Positions 43,792 to 52,733 are shown, counted from the first letter of the stretch. The stretch: DNA of 64,000 nucleotides from Traorella massiliensis (GCF_900104665.1 NZ_LT629967.1:503624-567623); one strand, 5' to 3'. Program-made: numbers and translations. Notes: generated by a model not told the origin, from the sequence alone.

Positions 43792-45492
43792 GGGATTCTA
43801 AATAATTCTGTGGTCTAGGCTATAAACAGCGTGTGGGTCAGGCTATCACAACCATGTGGAAAGTTATAACAGAGTGTGTGGTATGACTATGACAAATCTG
43901 TGGTTTATATGAGGAAAAAGGTGATCGGTTCGATCGCCTTTTCTGTTCAAAATCACTTGTATTATCGTTATATACTGTAGCTGTTTTTAAATTTTAAAAG
44001 TGTCTTTTTTATTCAGGCAGTAAAGTATTCTGTTACGGGTTCTTTTGAAATTTCTAAACCCGTTTGCATTCATCATCAGTCTTTCCAGCTGATTGTTTCT
44101 TGATTCAATATAGCTGTTGTTGATTCTTCTGCCGCTGACAGCAGAAAATGAATGGACGATCTCTTCATTCCAGTTAATCAAAAGATTGTAGAAGCCAGCA
44201 TATTCACTGATTCCGGAATCTGCAAACTGCCGGATCTGATCTGCAAGCTTTTCCTTTGCATTCTGCACGCAGCAGGACTCGTTGAAGAGAATATAGCCTT
44301 CTTTCAGTTCATAGGCTTTCTTCAGATCAGGGAAACGCTCAAACAGGATGGTCTGCATGTCTCTGTAGTTCATGCGGCGCTTGAATCTTTTATTGTACTT
44401 AGGATCGTTGTCGAGATTGAAGCCATGACTGAAGATATACTTGAACTTTGTAAGAAGATACCGGAGATTTTCATCTTCGGTGTTTCTTCTGCACCTCAGA
44501 CGGACAGCTCTGAAGGCCTCAGTGAGATGTTTGAGAACGTGAAAGGAATCGGCGCAGATGAGAGCTTTAGGAAAATAAATCTGAGCAATGATTTTATAAG
44601 GCTTGTAGAGATCAATCGAGACATATCTGACATTGTCGAGTTCGCTTTTTCCGGTCTTTTCATCGTAAGTATCCAGCCGCACTTTAGTAAAATAGCCGGC
44701 AAGATAATCTTTTTTTCTGTCAGGAAGCACATCGATGATGGTGCCGTCCTCAAAATCCATCAGAAGACAGCAGTAGAGAGAATCATAGCTGGATTCAGGA
44801 AAATGGTGTTCATCGATAGACAGGACTTCCGGCAAAGGCTTTCTGGGGATATTGACATGGGCATCAAAGATGCGCTGGACTTTGGTGGCAGAAAGATGAT
44901 AGCGGGCAGCCGTAGAAGTGTAGGTATTATTGACGAACTTGAGATCCTTGAGAACATTGACCTTGGTTTCAAAGGTCACATTTTCAGAAGAATTGATGAA
45001 AGGATTCTCTTCAAAGAAAGTCATCTCACACGAATCACATCTGAATCTTCTGCGTTCATAAAAGATGGTGCATTTTCTGTTGACAAGAGTGGAATGGATC
45101 AGTTTTCTTAAGGAATAGCCATGGATATGGACTTTTCCGCCGCATACAGGGCAGCAGATATCTTTCTTGGCTTTCAGTCTGATTCTAAGATTTACAGAAC
45201 CGTCAGAAAGATCAAAGGAATCAATCTTATCAATATTATCCGGTTTAATGTTCAGCATATCTGTGATAAACTTATGTAAGGACATGAATATGTCTACCTC
45301 CTTTTCTGTATAAAGTGATTTTGAACACACACATTATACGACAAGGAGGATTTTATTTTACAAGCAAAAACCACAGAAATGTCATAGGACTACCACAAAA
45401 ACTGTTATACCAGACCACATAGTCACATAATTTTCACATAACCACATTTTCTGTTATAGGGGTAACCACACCACACGATATGGTATATACCG
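43792..45492 (-). mobile_element. ISL3-family insertion sequence, 1701 bp
   Basis: Bounded by the direct repeat AAAAATAG, it carries one transposase gene. The ends share an imperfect inverted repeat (both have GG-x2-T-x-TA near the tip and TGTGGT-x-T further in). Both ends also carry several copies of a motif TGTGGT-N5-CTAT-x-ACA spaced at about 25 bases, probably transposase-binding sites. Removing the IS and one duplicate restores a perfect hairpin terminator for glgB, which confirms the boundaries. Confidence 0.9.
43987..45285 (-). CDS. ISL3-family transposase
   Basis: The ATG at 45285 has AGGAGG upstream. The 432-residue protein begins with an HTH-like helix pair, then a zinc finger (CPVCGGKVHIHGYS and CDSCEMTF, about 35-85), a second HTH (SATKVQRIFDAH) and the catalytic domain with Asp residues in SIDEHHFP and YVSIDLYKPY and a late Glu. 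This order matches ISL3 transposases. The gene appears intact, so the IS may be active. Confidence 0.92.
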   Translation of the reverse strand: MSLHKFITDMLNIKPDNIDKIDSFDLSDGSVNLRIRLKAKKDICCPVCGGKVHIHGYSLRKLIHSTLVNRKCTIFYERRRFRCDSCEMTFFEENPFINSSENVTFETKVNVLKDLKFVNNTYTSTAARYHLSATKVQRIFDAHVNIPRKPLPEVLSIDEHHFPESSYDSLYCCLLMDFEDGTIIDVLPDRKKDYLAGYFTKVRLDTYDEKTGKSELDNVRYVSIDLYKPYKIIAQIYFPKALICADSFHVLKHLTEAFRAVRLRCRRNTEDENLRYLLTKFKYIFSHGFNLDNDPKYNKRFKRRMNYRDMQTILFERFPDLKKAYELKEGYILFNESCCVQNAKEKLADQIRQFADSGISEYAGFYNLLINWNEEIVHSFSAVSGRRINNSYIESRNNQLERLMMNANGFRNFKRTRNRILYCLNKKDTFKI

Positions 45493-45500
45493 AAAAATAG
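45493..45500 (+). repeat. 8-bp target-site duplication, right copy
   Basis: Second copy of AAAAATAG, followed by the 3' arm (AGCTCTTTTT) of the glgB terminator. Confidence 0.8.
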
Positions 45501-45616
45501 CTCTTTTTGATTTAAATAGCAAAATAAATATATCATTATATTGTATTATATGATATAATTTATATGTAAATAGTATCGTTTATTGTTTAAATTTAAAACT
45601 TTAAGCTTAGGGAGTA

Positions 45617-46749
45617 GTGGCTGATTCTAGAATGAAAAGAGGTGAGTTCGAGATAAATATAAAAAATGAAATTATTCAGTTCGTAGATGGTGAATTAAAA
45701 CTTGATGTAACGGTTACTCCGCAAGAAGAAACTGTATGGCTTACTCAAACTCAGATGGGAGAATTATTTGGCAGAGCTGCATCAACGATAAATGAGCATA
45801 TAAAAAATATTTATAAAAGCAAAGAACTGGAAGAAGAAACTACTATGACTAAATTCGGAAATTCCGAATTTAGTGATAAGCCTACCTATTATTATAATCT
45901 TGATATGATTATTTCTGTCGGCTATCGAGTAAAATCAAAAAGAGGCATTGCCTTCAGAAAATGGGCTACTAAAATATTAAAAGATTACATGATTCAGGGA
46001 TATGCTGTTAATGAAAAAAGAATGGCACTATTGCAGAGAAAAATAGAGGTGCAGCAAACTCTTATAAGTGGTTTTGCTGATATGGCTGGACTGGAAGCAG
46101 ATGAGATTCTTCAGGTTATCGAAGCATATTCACAGGCACTGGATCTGCTTGATGATTATGATCATCAAAGAATTACAAAACCTCAAGGAAGAAAATGATG
46201 TATGAATATGAATTATTGGATTCCTGTGAAAACAAGTAAAACAACCAAAACAATGACTTTCATCCAGATCCCCATTTTCCGTATGTGGATAATCCGCATG
46301 TGGAAAATCCGTTAGGTGGTAAACCAGGGTCTATAATTAAACTAAAAGAATTAGACTTAATAAATAATACTGAAATAATTAAAGAAGATATGATTGATGA
46401 ATATATAGAAGGAAATGGCAAGAATTGAAACTCCAAAATAACCAGACTTCCATAAATAAAGTGGTTTTAAACAATGAAGTTTTCTAAGAAATCTGATTTA
46501 TTTGGAAAAGAACTGTATTCAATTCTTGTCAAAGATCATATTTATTTTGATGGGAATAAACGTTTGGCCGCTATTTTGTTTCTTGAATTTTTGAATCGCA
46601 ATCATGCTTTGTTTGATGAAGAAAAAAATATGGTTTTAAGTAATGATGCTTTAGTAGCGATAACATTGATGATTGCAGAATCAAAGCCTCAGGAAAAAGA
46701 GATGATGGTTGATATTGTCATGAACTTATTAGTACCATCTGCAATATAA
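45617..46749 (+). pseudogene. RhuM-Fic/Doc fusion gene, decayed
   Basis: The first 193 codons (start GTG at 45617; an ATG at 45632 is possible) encode a RhuM domain: ETVWLTQTQMGELFG, then TYYYNLDMIISVGYRVKS (about 92-110). Codons at 46474-46749 encode a Fic/Doc C-terminus with the motif HIYFDGNKR and AEVKP-like tail SKPQEKEM. In intact homologues these are one protein. Between them about 270 bases hold stop codons and a fragment of an unrelated frame (FHPDPHFPYVDNPH, ending EYIEGNGKN) of unknown origin. The two parts are now separate. Confidence 0.7.
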
Positions 46750-46835
46750 AATATGAATGAGGATCATTTTTAGATATTGATGATAGTAGTGAATCGTGAT
46801 GATATGCATGAAAATTTTAGAAAAGAATTTATATG

Positions 46836-46867
46836 AAAAGCCTTTTATCGCAAAAAAGGCTTTTTTT
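46836..46867 (+). terminator. terminator upstream of glgP
   Basis: AAAAGCCTTTT and AAAAAGGCTTTT around ATCGC, followed by T residues; it insulates glgP from the decayed gene. Confidence 0.75.
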
Positions 46868-46911
46868 AATGCTTAAAAAGTGTTAAAATCATAGCGCTAT
46901 GGGAGGTAATT

Positions 46912-49326
46912 ATGGGATATAAATTTAAAGACAAAGAAGAATTTAAAGAAGAATTTAAAACTAGAATTATCGCAAAATATGGCCGTTCCATTGAACAATC
47001 CCACATCACCGAAAAGTATATGGTACTTGGAACAATGATCCGTGACTATGCTGCTATGAACTGGAAAGCAAGCAAGGAAGAGATTGCTAAGAAAAATGAA
47101 AAACAGATGTATTATTTTTCTATGGAATTTTTAGTTGGCCGATTACTGACAAACAATCTAATGAATCTTGGAATTTATGACATTGTCAAAGATGGTTTGA
47201 ATGACTTAGGTATTGATATTAATGAACTTGAAGAAATGGAAAGCGATGCTGGATTAGGAAATGGCGGACTGGGGCGTCTTGCTGCATGCTTCCTTGATTC
47301 ACTAGCTTCATTGGGCTATGCCGGACATGGTAACTGTATTCGTTATGAATATGGTCTTTTCAAACAGAAAATTGTAGATGGCAAGCAGGTAGAAGTGCCT
47401 GATCAGTGGTTAAAGCTAGGAAATGTTTGGGAAGTAAGAAAACCAAAACATGCAGTTAATGTTAAGTTCTATGGTTCAGTAGAAATGGAAATGGATATCT
47501 ATGGAAAGGCGAAGATCAATCATGTAGGTGCTCAGATCATTCGTGCTGTGCCATATGATATGGAAGTAGTGGGGCATAATACAAATCTGACGAATACTCT
47601 TCGTTTGTGGAGTGCTGAACCTGCTGAAGATGCTTCTAACTCACAGGAATTCGGTGAATATATCAGAGATGTGATTGCAATCAATCAAAATGTTTATCCG
47701 GATGATTCTACTGAAGCTGGTAGATATCTACGATTAAAACAACAATATTTCTTTGTGTCAGCAGGACTGACGGCTTTGATCAAAGCTCATTTACGTGTAT
47801 ATGATACGTTAGATAACTTTGCGGAAAAGAATGCAATTCAGTTAAATGATACGCATCCTGTATTGGCAATTCCTGAATTGATGCGTATCTTAATGGATGA
47901 TTATCTGTATGAATGGGATGATGCATTTAGAATCGTTCAGGAAGCAGTTGCATATACAAATCATACAGTATTGTCAGAAGCATTAGAGAAATGGCCGGTA
48001 AATATGGTTCGTACTTTATTGCCAAGAATCTATATGATCATTGAAGAAATCGATCGTCGTTACTGCTATGATTTGAATTATAAATATTATCGTTCAGATT
48101 TGATTAATTCGACAAGAATTATTATTGATGGACAAGTACATATGGCTAATTTAGCCATCATTGGTTCTCATTCTGTGAACGGTGTTGCGGCATTGCATAC
48201 ACATATTCTGATCAATGATGTCTTTAAGAATCAGTATGCGATCGGACCTCAAAAATTCAATAATAAGACCAATGGTATTACACATCGTCGCTGGTTGGTA
48301 TATTCAAATCCACAACTAAAGGCTTTATTAGATAAAACAATTGGTGAGAGTTATATCGAACATCCTCAGGATTTAGAAAAACTGATGAATTATGTAGATG
48401 ATGTTCAGGTTCAGGAAGAATTCTTACAAGTAAAACTGGAAAGAAAGAAGATTTTGGCGGCTTATATCAAAGAAGTAACAGGAATTGAAGTAGATGTTAA
48501 TTCTATTTTTGATGTCCAGGCAAAACGTCTGCATGCTTATAAACGTCAGCTTCTGAATGTCATGCATATTATTTACTTGTATCAGAAAATGAAAGAAGAC
48601 CCAAATTTTAGAATCTTCCCACGTACTTTCATTTTTGCGGCTAAGGCAGCTCCGGCCTATACTTTTGCGAAGAAAGTTATTCAGCTGATTCATGCGATTG
48701 CTGAAAGAGTTAACAATGATCCTGATATTTCACAGTATATGAAGGTTGTCTTTATTCCTAATTATGGTGTCAGCATTGCGGAAATCTTAATGAATGCTGC
48801 TGATGTCAGTGAACAGATTTCAACTGCCGGAAAAGAAGCCAGTGGTACAGGAAATATGAAATTTATGATGAATGGTGCGATTACTTTAGGAACTTTAGAT
48901 GGTGCGAATGTAGAAATCGTTGATCGTGTTGGTTATGATAATGCCTTGATATTTGGATTAAAGGTAGAAGACGTTGAAACGATGAAGCGTGCGAATTCTT
49001 ATAATGTGTGGGATTATTATAACCATATTCCACATTTAAAGAAAATCGTTGATTCATTTATTGATGGTACATGGTCAGACAACAAAGATGAGTTCAAGAT
49101 CATTTATGATGAATTAATGTTTAAGAATGATGAATATTTCTTATTAGCTGATTTTGATGCTTATCAGGCTACTCAGGCACGCATCCGTGAACACTATAAA
49201 GATCGTCATCACTGGGCAAGAATGTGTTTAGTAAATATTGCTAAGAGCGGTTACTTCTCAAGTGATAGAACGATAGAAGAATATGCTCGTGATATCTGGC
49301 ATTTAAATAAGATTACAGTAAAATAG
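46912..49326 (+). CDS. glgP: glycogen/starch phosphorylase
   Basis: This 804-residue enzyme (GT35) releases glucose-1-phosphate from alpha-glucan. The pyridoxal-phosphate Lys is in EASGTGNMKFMMNG (about 644); the N-terminal half shows ESDAGLGNGGLGRLAACFLDS (about 104) and NGITHRRW near residue 452. GGGAGGT precedes the ATG. With pgm and glgB it forms a glycogen breakdown and branching group; glgC and glgA are not in the window. A clean terminator follows. Confidence 0.97.
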   Translation: MGYKFKDKEEFKEEFKTRIIAKYGRSIEQSHITEKYMVLGTMIRDYAAMNWKASKEEIAKKNEKQMYYFSMEFLVGRLLTNNLMNLGIYDIVKDGLNDLGIDINELEEMESDAGLGNGGLGRLAACFLDSLASLGYAGHGNCIRYEYGLFKQKIVDGKQVEVPDQWLKLGNVWEVRKPKHAVNVKFYGSVEMEMDIYGKAKINHVGAQIIRAVPYDMEVVGHNTNLTNTLRLWSAEPAEDASNSQEFGEYIRDVIAINQNVYPDDSTEAGRYLRLKQQYFFVSAGLTALIKAHLRVYDTLDNFAEKNAIQLNDTHPVLAIPELMRILMDDYLYEWDDAFRIVQEAVAYTNHTVLSEALEKWPVNMVRTLLPRIYMIIEEIDRRYCYDLNYKYYRSDLINSTRIIIDGQVHMANLAIIGSHSVNGVAALHTHILINDVFKNQYAIGPQKFNNKTNGITHRRWLVYSNPQLKALLDKTIGESYIEHPQDLEKLMNYVDDVQVQEEFLQVKLERKKILAAYIKEVTGIEVDVNSIFDVQAKRLHAYKRQLLNVMHIIYLYQKMKEDPNFRIFPRTFIFAAKAAPAYTFAKKVIQLIHAIAERVNNDPDISQYMKVVFIPNYGVSIAEILMNAADVSEQISTAGKEASGTGNMKFMMNGAITLGTLDGANVEIVDRVGYDNALIFGLKVEDVETMKRANSYNVWDYYNHIPHLKKIVDSFIDGTWSDNKDEFKIIYDELMFKNDEYFLLADFDAYQATQARIREHYKDRHHWARMCLVNIAKSGYFSSDRTIEEYARDIWHLNKITVK

Positions 49327-49356
49327 ATCTCTATGTGAAAACATAGAGATTTTTTT
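49327..49356 (+). terminator. terminator after glgP
   Basis: ATCTCTATGT and ACATAGAGAT pair around GAAA, followed by seven T residues. Confidence 0.9.
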
Positions 49357-49359
49357 GGT

Positions 49360-49400
49360 TCAACTATCAGTTGAATTCCTCTTTTCAACTAATAAGTTAT
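49360..49400 (+). promoter_or_regulatory. tandem palindromic operators, second locus
   Basis: TCAACTATCAGTTGA (49360-49374) and CAACTAATAAGTTAT (49386-49400) resemble the operators at 10196-10230. The second abuts the -35 box. Confidence 0.6.
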
Positions 49401-49428
49401 TGGCAAAAAAGACTTTTGTCTTTACGAT
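49400..49428 (+). promoter_or_regulatory. sigma-A promoter of 30-codon ORF
   Basis: TTGGCA, a 17-base spacer and TACGAT, directly after the operator pair. Confidence 0.75.
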
Positions 49429-49456
49429 ACAGTTGTTAGACGAGGGAGGAGATACT

Positions 49457-49549
49457 ATGAGAAAATACTATGATGAAAAAGAATTTAAAATGAAAAAAAA
49501 TAAATTGTTCAAAGAGAATACTACCTATATTTTTATTAGAATAATTTAA
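49457..49549 (+). CDS. 30-codon ORF, second locus
   Basis: It begins MRKYYDEKEFKMKKN after a strong AGGGAGGAG site. It has the same length as, and a similar N-terminus to, the ORF at 10028-10120 and lies behind the same operators and a good promoter. No XRE gene follows; instead the conjugative element begins almost at the stop codon. It may therefore be the head of an operon cut by the insertion. A role as leader or regulator partner is only inferred. Confidence 0.55.
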   Translation: MRKYYDEKEFKMKKNKLFKENTTYIFIRII

Positions 49550-49679
49550 TAGATTTCTAATTATCTCTTTAGATGTTCTTATATGCCGGTATAGCCCGTT
49601 ACTTCGGGCTTTTCCGGCACTTTTCATATCGGAAGAACCTCACAAATCTTTTTATTACCCCTCATGTTTTCACTCTCAA

Positions 49680-49710
49680 AAGTAGTAAAAGTAGTAGTAA
49701 ATTCTGCGTA
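49680..49710. repeat. short direct repeats at element end
   Basis: AGTAGTA occurs in tandem with variants just downstream of the integrase stop. Tn916-type integrases bind short direct repeats near their ends, so these are candidate arm-type sites. Confidence 0.35.
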
Positions 49711-49714
49711 CTAC

Positions 49715-50992
49715 TTATGCCGCCTTGGTTTCCTCGGCGTTTTCCGCCGCAGTTTCCGGCTTGGCCTCTGTGGTGGTTTTTGCCTTGGCTTGCAGCCGTT
49801 CCATTTCCTCCTGTGCGGAATGGAAAGTAGCGTGGGCGTAATAGTTCAGCGTCATTACAATGTTGGCGTGTCCCATGATGTACTGCAATGCTTTGGGGTT
49901 CATGCCCGCGTTTGCCATTCTGGTACAGAATGTATGCCGCATGGTGTGCGGCGTCATCACATCGGGCAGCGGCTCCTTGTGGCACTTGTTGTACTTCTTG
50001 GCAAGGCACTTGAACATGGCGTCATAGTTGACGGCGGTTTTGGGCAGGCCATCCCGGTTCAGGAACAGGAAGTCCTTATAACCATCAACCTTAATGCACC
50101 TGCCGTCCCTGCGCTTCTTCAACACGCGCTCAAACGCTTCATAGGCGGCTGCGCTCATCGGCACTTGACGGAATCCGCTTTCTGTTTTTGGCGCTTCGAT
50201 ATAGTAGCCGTCCTCGGTGCTTCTCAAAAGCTGGTGGTCTACATTCACAAAGCGCTTCTCAAAATTCAGGTCGGCTGGCGTCAGGCCGCAGAGTTCGGAA
50301 ATACGAAGCCCGGTTTCCAGCAGGATCACCACCTCGTCATAATACTTGGCATAGACAGGATCGTTCTGCATGAAGTCCAAAAGCTCGTTTTCCTGTGTAG
50401 GGGTAAGCGGCACCTTTGGTACGGTATCGTCGTTGATAACCTCATTGATCTGGAAGTCAAAAGGATTCTTGCGGAGGCAATCGTCCTGTACGGCCATATA
50501 AAAGATGGCTTTTAAGGAACGCTTGCTGTTGCAGATGGTGTTGTAGGCAACGCCCTTTTCCTGCATACGCAAGGCCCATTCTTTTGCGTCGGACAGCTTC
50601 ACGCTGTCAATGCTGGCCGCGCCCAGCTTATCTTCGGACAGAAGTTTCATTAACTGCTGGCGGCTCTTTTGGGTTCCTTTCCGCACATTCCCGCGCTGCC
50701 GGGTGTACTTTTCATAAAGCTGGCACACGGTCATTTTCTTGCCGATGGTGTCTATCCCGTCGTCAAGGTCTTTCTGTATCTGCTTGATCTTCTCGCGCAG
50801 GGAAAGACAGGGCCGTTTCCCGGCAGGTACTTTGTCGGTAGGTACTAACTTCCATGAGTAAACAAACTGGGTTTCTCCAAAGGTGTCAATGTATTTGTAA
50901 GCGTATCTTCCATCTGATCGCTGGCTCTCTCCAGACTTCAAAAGGCGGCCTTTGTTGTCCCGTCTTTTTTCATCTCGTTCTTTTCTTGGCAT
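49715..50992 (-). CDS. int: Tn916-family tyrosine integrase
   Basis: This 425-residue protein closely follows Tn916 Int in layout: an N-terminal arm-binding domain (DNKGRLLKSGESQRSDGRY, VYSWKLVPTDKVPAGKR), a SAM-like core domain, and a catalytic domain with Arg in TGLRISELCGL (about 226), HTMRHTFCTRMANAGMNPKA (about 350) and the nucleophile Tyr in NYYAHA (about 386). It inserts and excises the element as a circle. The gene points to the element's left end as Tn916 int points to its right end. The C-terminus is extended by an Ala/Glu tail. Confidence 0.96.
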   Translation of the reverse strand: MPRKERDEKRRDNKGRLLKSGESQRSDGRYAYKYIDTFGETQFVYSWKLVPTDKVPAGKRPCLSLREKIKQIQKDLDDGIDTIGKKMTVCQLYEKYTRQRGNVRKGTQKSRQQLMKLLSEDKLGAASIDSVKLSDAKEWALRMQEKGVAYNTICNSKRSLKAIFYMAVQDDCLRKNPFDFQINEVINDDTVPKVPLTPTQENELLDFMQNDPVYAKYYDEVVILLETGLRISELCGLTPADLNFEKRFVNVDHQLLRSTEDGYYIEAPKTESGFRQVPMSAAAYEAFERVLKKRRDGRCIKVDGYKDFLFLNRDGLPKTAVNYDAMFKCLAKKYNKCHKEPLPDVMTPHTMRHTFCTRMANAGMNPKALQYIMGHANIVMTLNYYAHATFHSAQEEMERLQAKAKTTTEAKPETAAENAEETKAA

Positions 50993-51071
50993 TTCGTCAT
51001 GCTCCTTTCCATGACGGAAAGAGCCTTGACACGCTTATAACCTATTATAACACGAGCAAGGCCCTTTTTCA

Positions 51072-51275
51072 CTATATTGTGTCAAGGGAATCAATAATTT
51101 TTTCAAACTGCTTCCGTTTGATCTGGATGCGGTTGCCGTTCAGGATCACCCAGCCAGCGGTGGGGTTTTCCTCGGCAAGCCGACGCAGTTTGTTTTCCCC
51201 GATCCGAAAATATTTAGACGCTTCCTCAATGGTGAGCGTGTATTTTTCCCAAATAGGCACATCGTTATTACTCAT
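51072..51275 (-). CDS. xis: Tn916-type excisionase
   Basis: The ATG at 51275 is chosen because the GGGGG site lies about seven bases before it and the protein then matches Xis. The 67-residue product ([33 protein letters not shown], ending [13 protein letters not shown]) has the winged-helix excisionase fold and is nearly colinear with Tn916 Xis. It bends DNA at the ends to favour excision with Int. It lies 80 bases upstream of int. Confidence 0.95.
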   Translation of the reverse strand: MSNNDVPIWEKYTLTIEEASKYFRIGENKLRRLAEENPTAGWVILNGNRIQIKRKQFEKIIDSLDTI

Positions 51276-51708
51276 AACATGGCCCCCTTTCTTTTCAAAA
51301 CAAAGGTTATTGTTGTGAAAGTGGGCAGAAAGTAACGGACGGCTGCTGGCACAGCTCCACGGGAATCTCACCCCTGCGTGGTTCTCACGCGGCCCTGCTC
51401 GTTGCCTGCGACGCTTCAAACGCTCGGACTACGACGGCAAGGGAGTATCATTGTCCTGTCTGCGCGTCGTCGCCCGCAGGCTGCCACACCTGCTTTACGG
51501 CCCGGTAAAATCGCTCCGCTTATCCCAATGAGGGAAAACCTCTTGGCGCACCTGCCGCCCGGCTCGGCGCAGACAGAATGTATCCGTCTGCCCTATGACG
51601 CGCCGCCATTGTCCTGCGGGCGTATTTGTCAAGGAGCAAAGGGGCCGCCGGGAAAACAGGCAGGCGGGGAAAGGGAAAGCCGCCTGTCTATGGCCGGGGC
51701 CTTAACCG
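51276..51708. other. intergenic region, no convincing gene
   Basis: About 430 GC-rich bases between xis and the Orf8-like gene. ORFs on the plus strand have unusual composition (Pro/Arg/Leu-rich, no ribosome site). It corresponds to the stretch between xis and orf8 of Tn916 that holds regulatory sequences and small reading frames. I see no clear terminator or tRNA. Confidence 0.5.
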
Positions 51709-51951
51709 TCAGTCGCCAATGGGACTAACGATGGAATGGATCAGCTTGATTTGCAATCGGCGCTTCATATACTCGTCAATGCAGATATGAGGCTGACCGC
51801 TGCCGTCATAGAGCGTCCGGGTACACAGCTTATTGATATAGCCGTCATAATGCTGCAAGACACGCTCCACGGCTTCGGCGTTACCGGCGCAGGCCGCGTC
51901 GATCACAAAATCAGGCAGAGGGCTTTTGCCCTTGTAACTGGATTGCTTCAT
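51709..51951 (-). CDS. Tn916 Orf8-like helix-turn-helix protein
   Basis: This 80-residue protein has the HTH_16-type content seen in Tn916 Orf8: LPDFVIDAACAGNAEAVERVL near residue 12, then INKLCTRTL and EYMKRRLQIKLIHSI. In Tn916 Orf7 and Orf8 regulate expression of the transfer genes. Six bases separate it from the sigma factor stop, so they are co-transcribed. Confidence 0.85.
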   Translation of the reverse strand: MKQSSYKGKSPLPDFVIDAACAGNAEAVERVLQHYDGYINKLCTRTLYDGSGQPHICIDEYMKRRLQIKLIHSIVSPIGD

Positions 51952-51957
51952 CCGCGT

Positions 51958-52389
51958 TTAACCTCCCTCCGGCATGAACGCCATCAATTTTACACGCAGG
52001 TCTTTTAAGGTGCTTGTCCTGTGGCGCTGTACTGCGCTGCGGGACATTCCCATCAGGCGGCCAATTTCTTCGTCAGTCAAATCCAGAACAAAGCGGAGAA
52101 TCAAAATACTCTGCTCGTCTTTTGGCAGGCTGGCAAACGCTTCGGCCACAAGCTCGTTGTCGATATGTAGGTCATAGCCATGCGAACTGAATGTAAAGCT
52201 GTCGCAGGAATACCGATCTACGGTCGAGAGCTTGTCCCAATCAGCCGGGGAAAGAGCGTCCAGCGACACTTCACGGTCGCGGCGGCACTTCATTTCCCGC
52301 AGATAATCTATCGCCTCATGGTACAGAACCAGCTTGCAGTAGCGGTCAAACTGGCCCCATTCACCGTATTTGCGGGGGATCGCTTCCAT
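51958..52389 (-). CDS. sigma-70-like factor (Tn916 Orf7-like)
   Basis: This 143-residue protein has a sigma region 2-like N-terminus (RYCKLVLYHEAIDYLREMK) and a region 4 HTH near the end (LTDEEIGRLMGMSRSAVQRHR, about 107-127). An AAAGGGGGTGAGAAG site precedes the ATG. In Tn916 the equivalent Orf7 promotes transcription of the element's own excision and transfer genes. Confidence 0.88.
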   Translation of the reverse strand: MEAIPRKYGEWGQFDRYCKLVLYHEAIDYLREMKCRRDREVSLDALSPADWDKLSTVDRYSCDSFTFSSHGYDLHIDNELVAEAFASLPKDEQSILILRFVLDLTDEEIGRLMGMSRSAVQRHRTSTLKDLRVKLMAFMPEGG

Positions 52390-52535
52390 CTTCTCACCCC
52401 CTTTCTATGGGGGATGTGGTGGTTCTCTCCCTTTCCGCCAATAGAGCGAATGGAATCTCTCTGGCTGCCCGCTAAACGCCTCCTTTTTTCACTTTTTTGA
52501 AATTTCTTTTTGCGCCGGATAGCAGACCGCAGGAA

Positions 52536-52570
52536 ATAACAAAATTCGCCCGGCAGATCAAAGACCCGCT
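52536..52570 (-). terminator. terminator after 35-codon ORF
   Basis: On the minus strand TTCGCCC and GGGCGAA close a hairpin followed by TTTTGTTATTT. Confidence 0.55.
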
Positions 52571-52600
52571 GGGCGAAACAAAAAGCAATATGTTCTTTTC

Positions 52601-52708
52601 CTACATAGTATAGTACATACGCACAGCCGCTTGTCCCCGCTGCCGGGGGACGGCTTTTTTTGACAGGCTAACCCCTGTCGGAATTTGTCGAAGTAGTTTT
52701 CGTTGCAT
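52601..52708 (-). CDS. 35-codon leader-type ORF
   Basis: MQRKLLRQIPTGVSLSKKAV is its start; the ATG has a perfect AGGAGG eight bases upstream. The ribosome site is in the loop of a hairpin whose stem includes the AT of the start codon, so translation may be controlled by this structure. It lies where Tn916 has its leader peptide and tet(M). The first residues recall the N-termini of serine recombinases of clostridial elements, so an alternative is a remnant of such a gene. Confidence 0.5.
   Translation of the reverse strand: MQRKLLRQIPTGVSLSKKAVPRQRGQAAVRMYYTM
52623..52659 (+). terminator. strong terminator on plus strand
   Basis: GTCCCCGCTGCCGGGGGAC hairpin flanked by GCCG/CGGC and followed by seven T residues on the plus strand. 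No plus-strand gene precedes it, so it may end an undescribed or antisense RNA. Confidence 0.55.
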
Positions 52709-52733
52709 GGCGGCTCCCTCCTAAAGCCGCCAT
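52707..52733 (-). promoter_or_regulatory. hairpin covering ribosome site of 35-codon ORF
   Basis: ATGGCGGCT and AGCCGCCAT form a 9-bp stem with a 9-base loop that contains the AGGAGG of the ORF at 52601-52708. The start codon is half in the stem. Confidence 0.65.

Noticed and set aside
44152-45111. 319-codon plus-strand ORF inside the IS
   Set aside because: It mirrors the transposase gene and shows no domain; the minus strand has the zinc finger and catalytic motifs.
49664-50515. 283-codon plus-strand ORF over the integrase
   Set aside because: Shadow of the integrase gene, no ribosome site or recognisable motif.
51378-51728. 116-codon ORF between xis and the Orf8-like gene
   Set aside because: Pro/Arg/Leu-rich translation without domain or ribosome site, in high-GC non-coding DNA.
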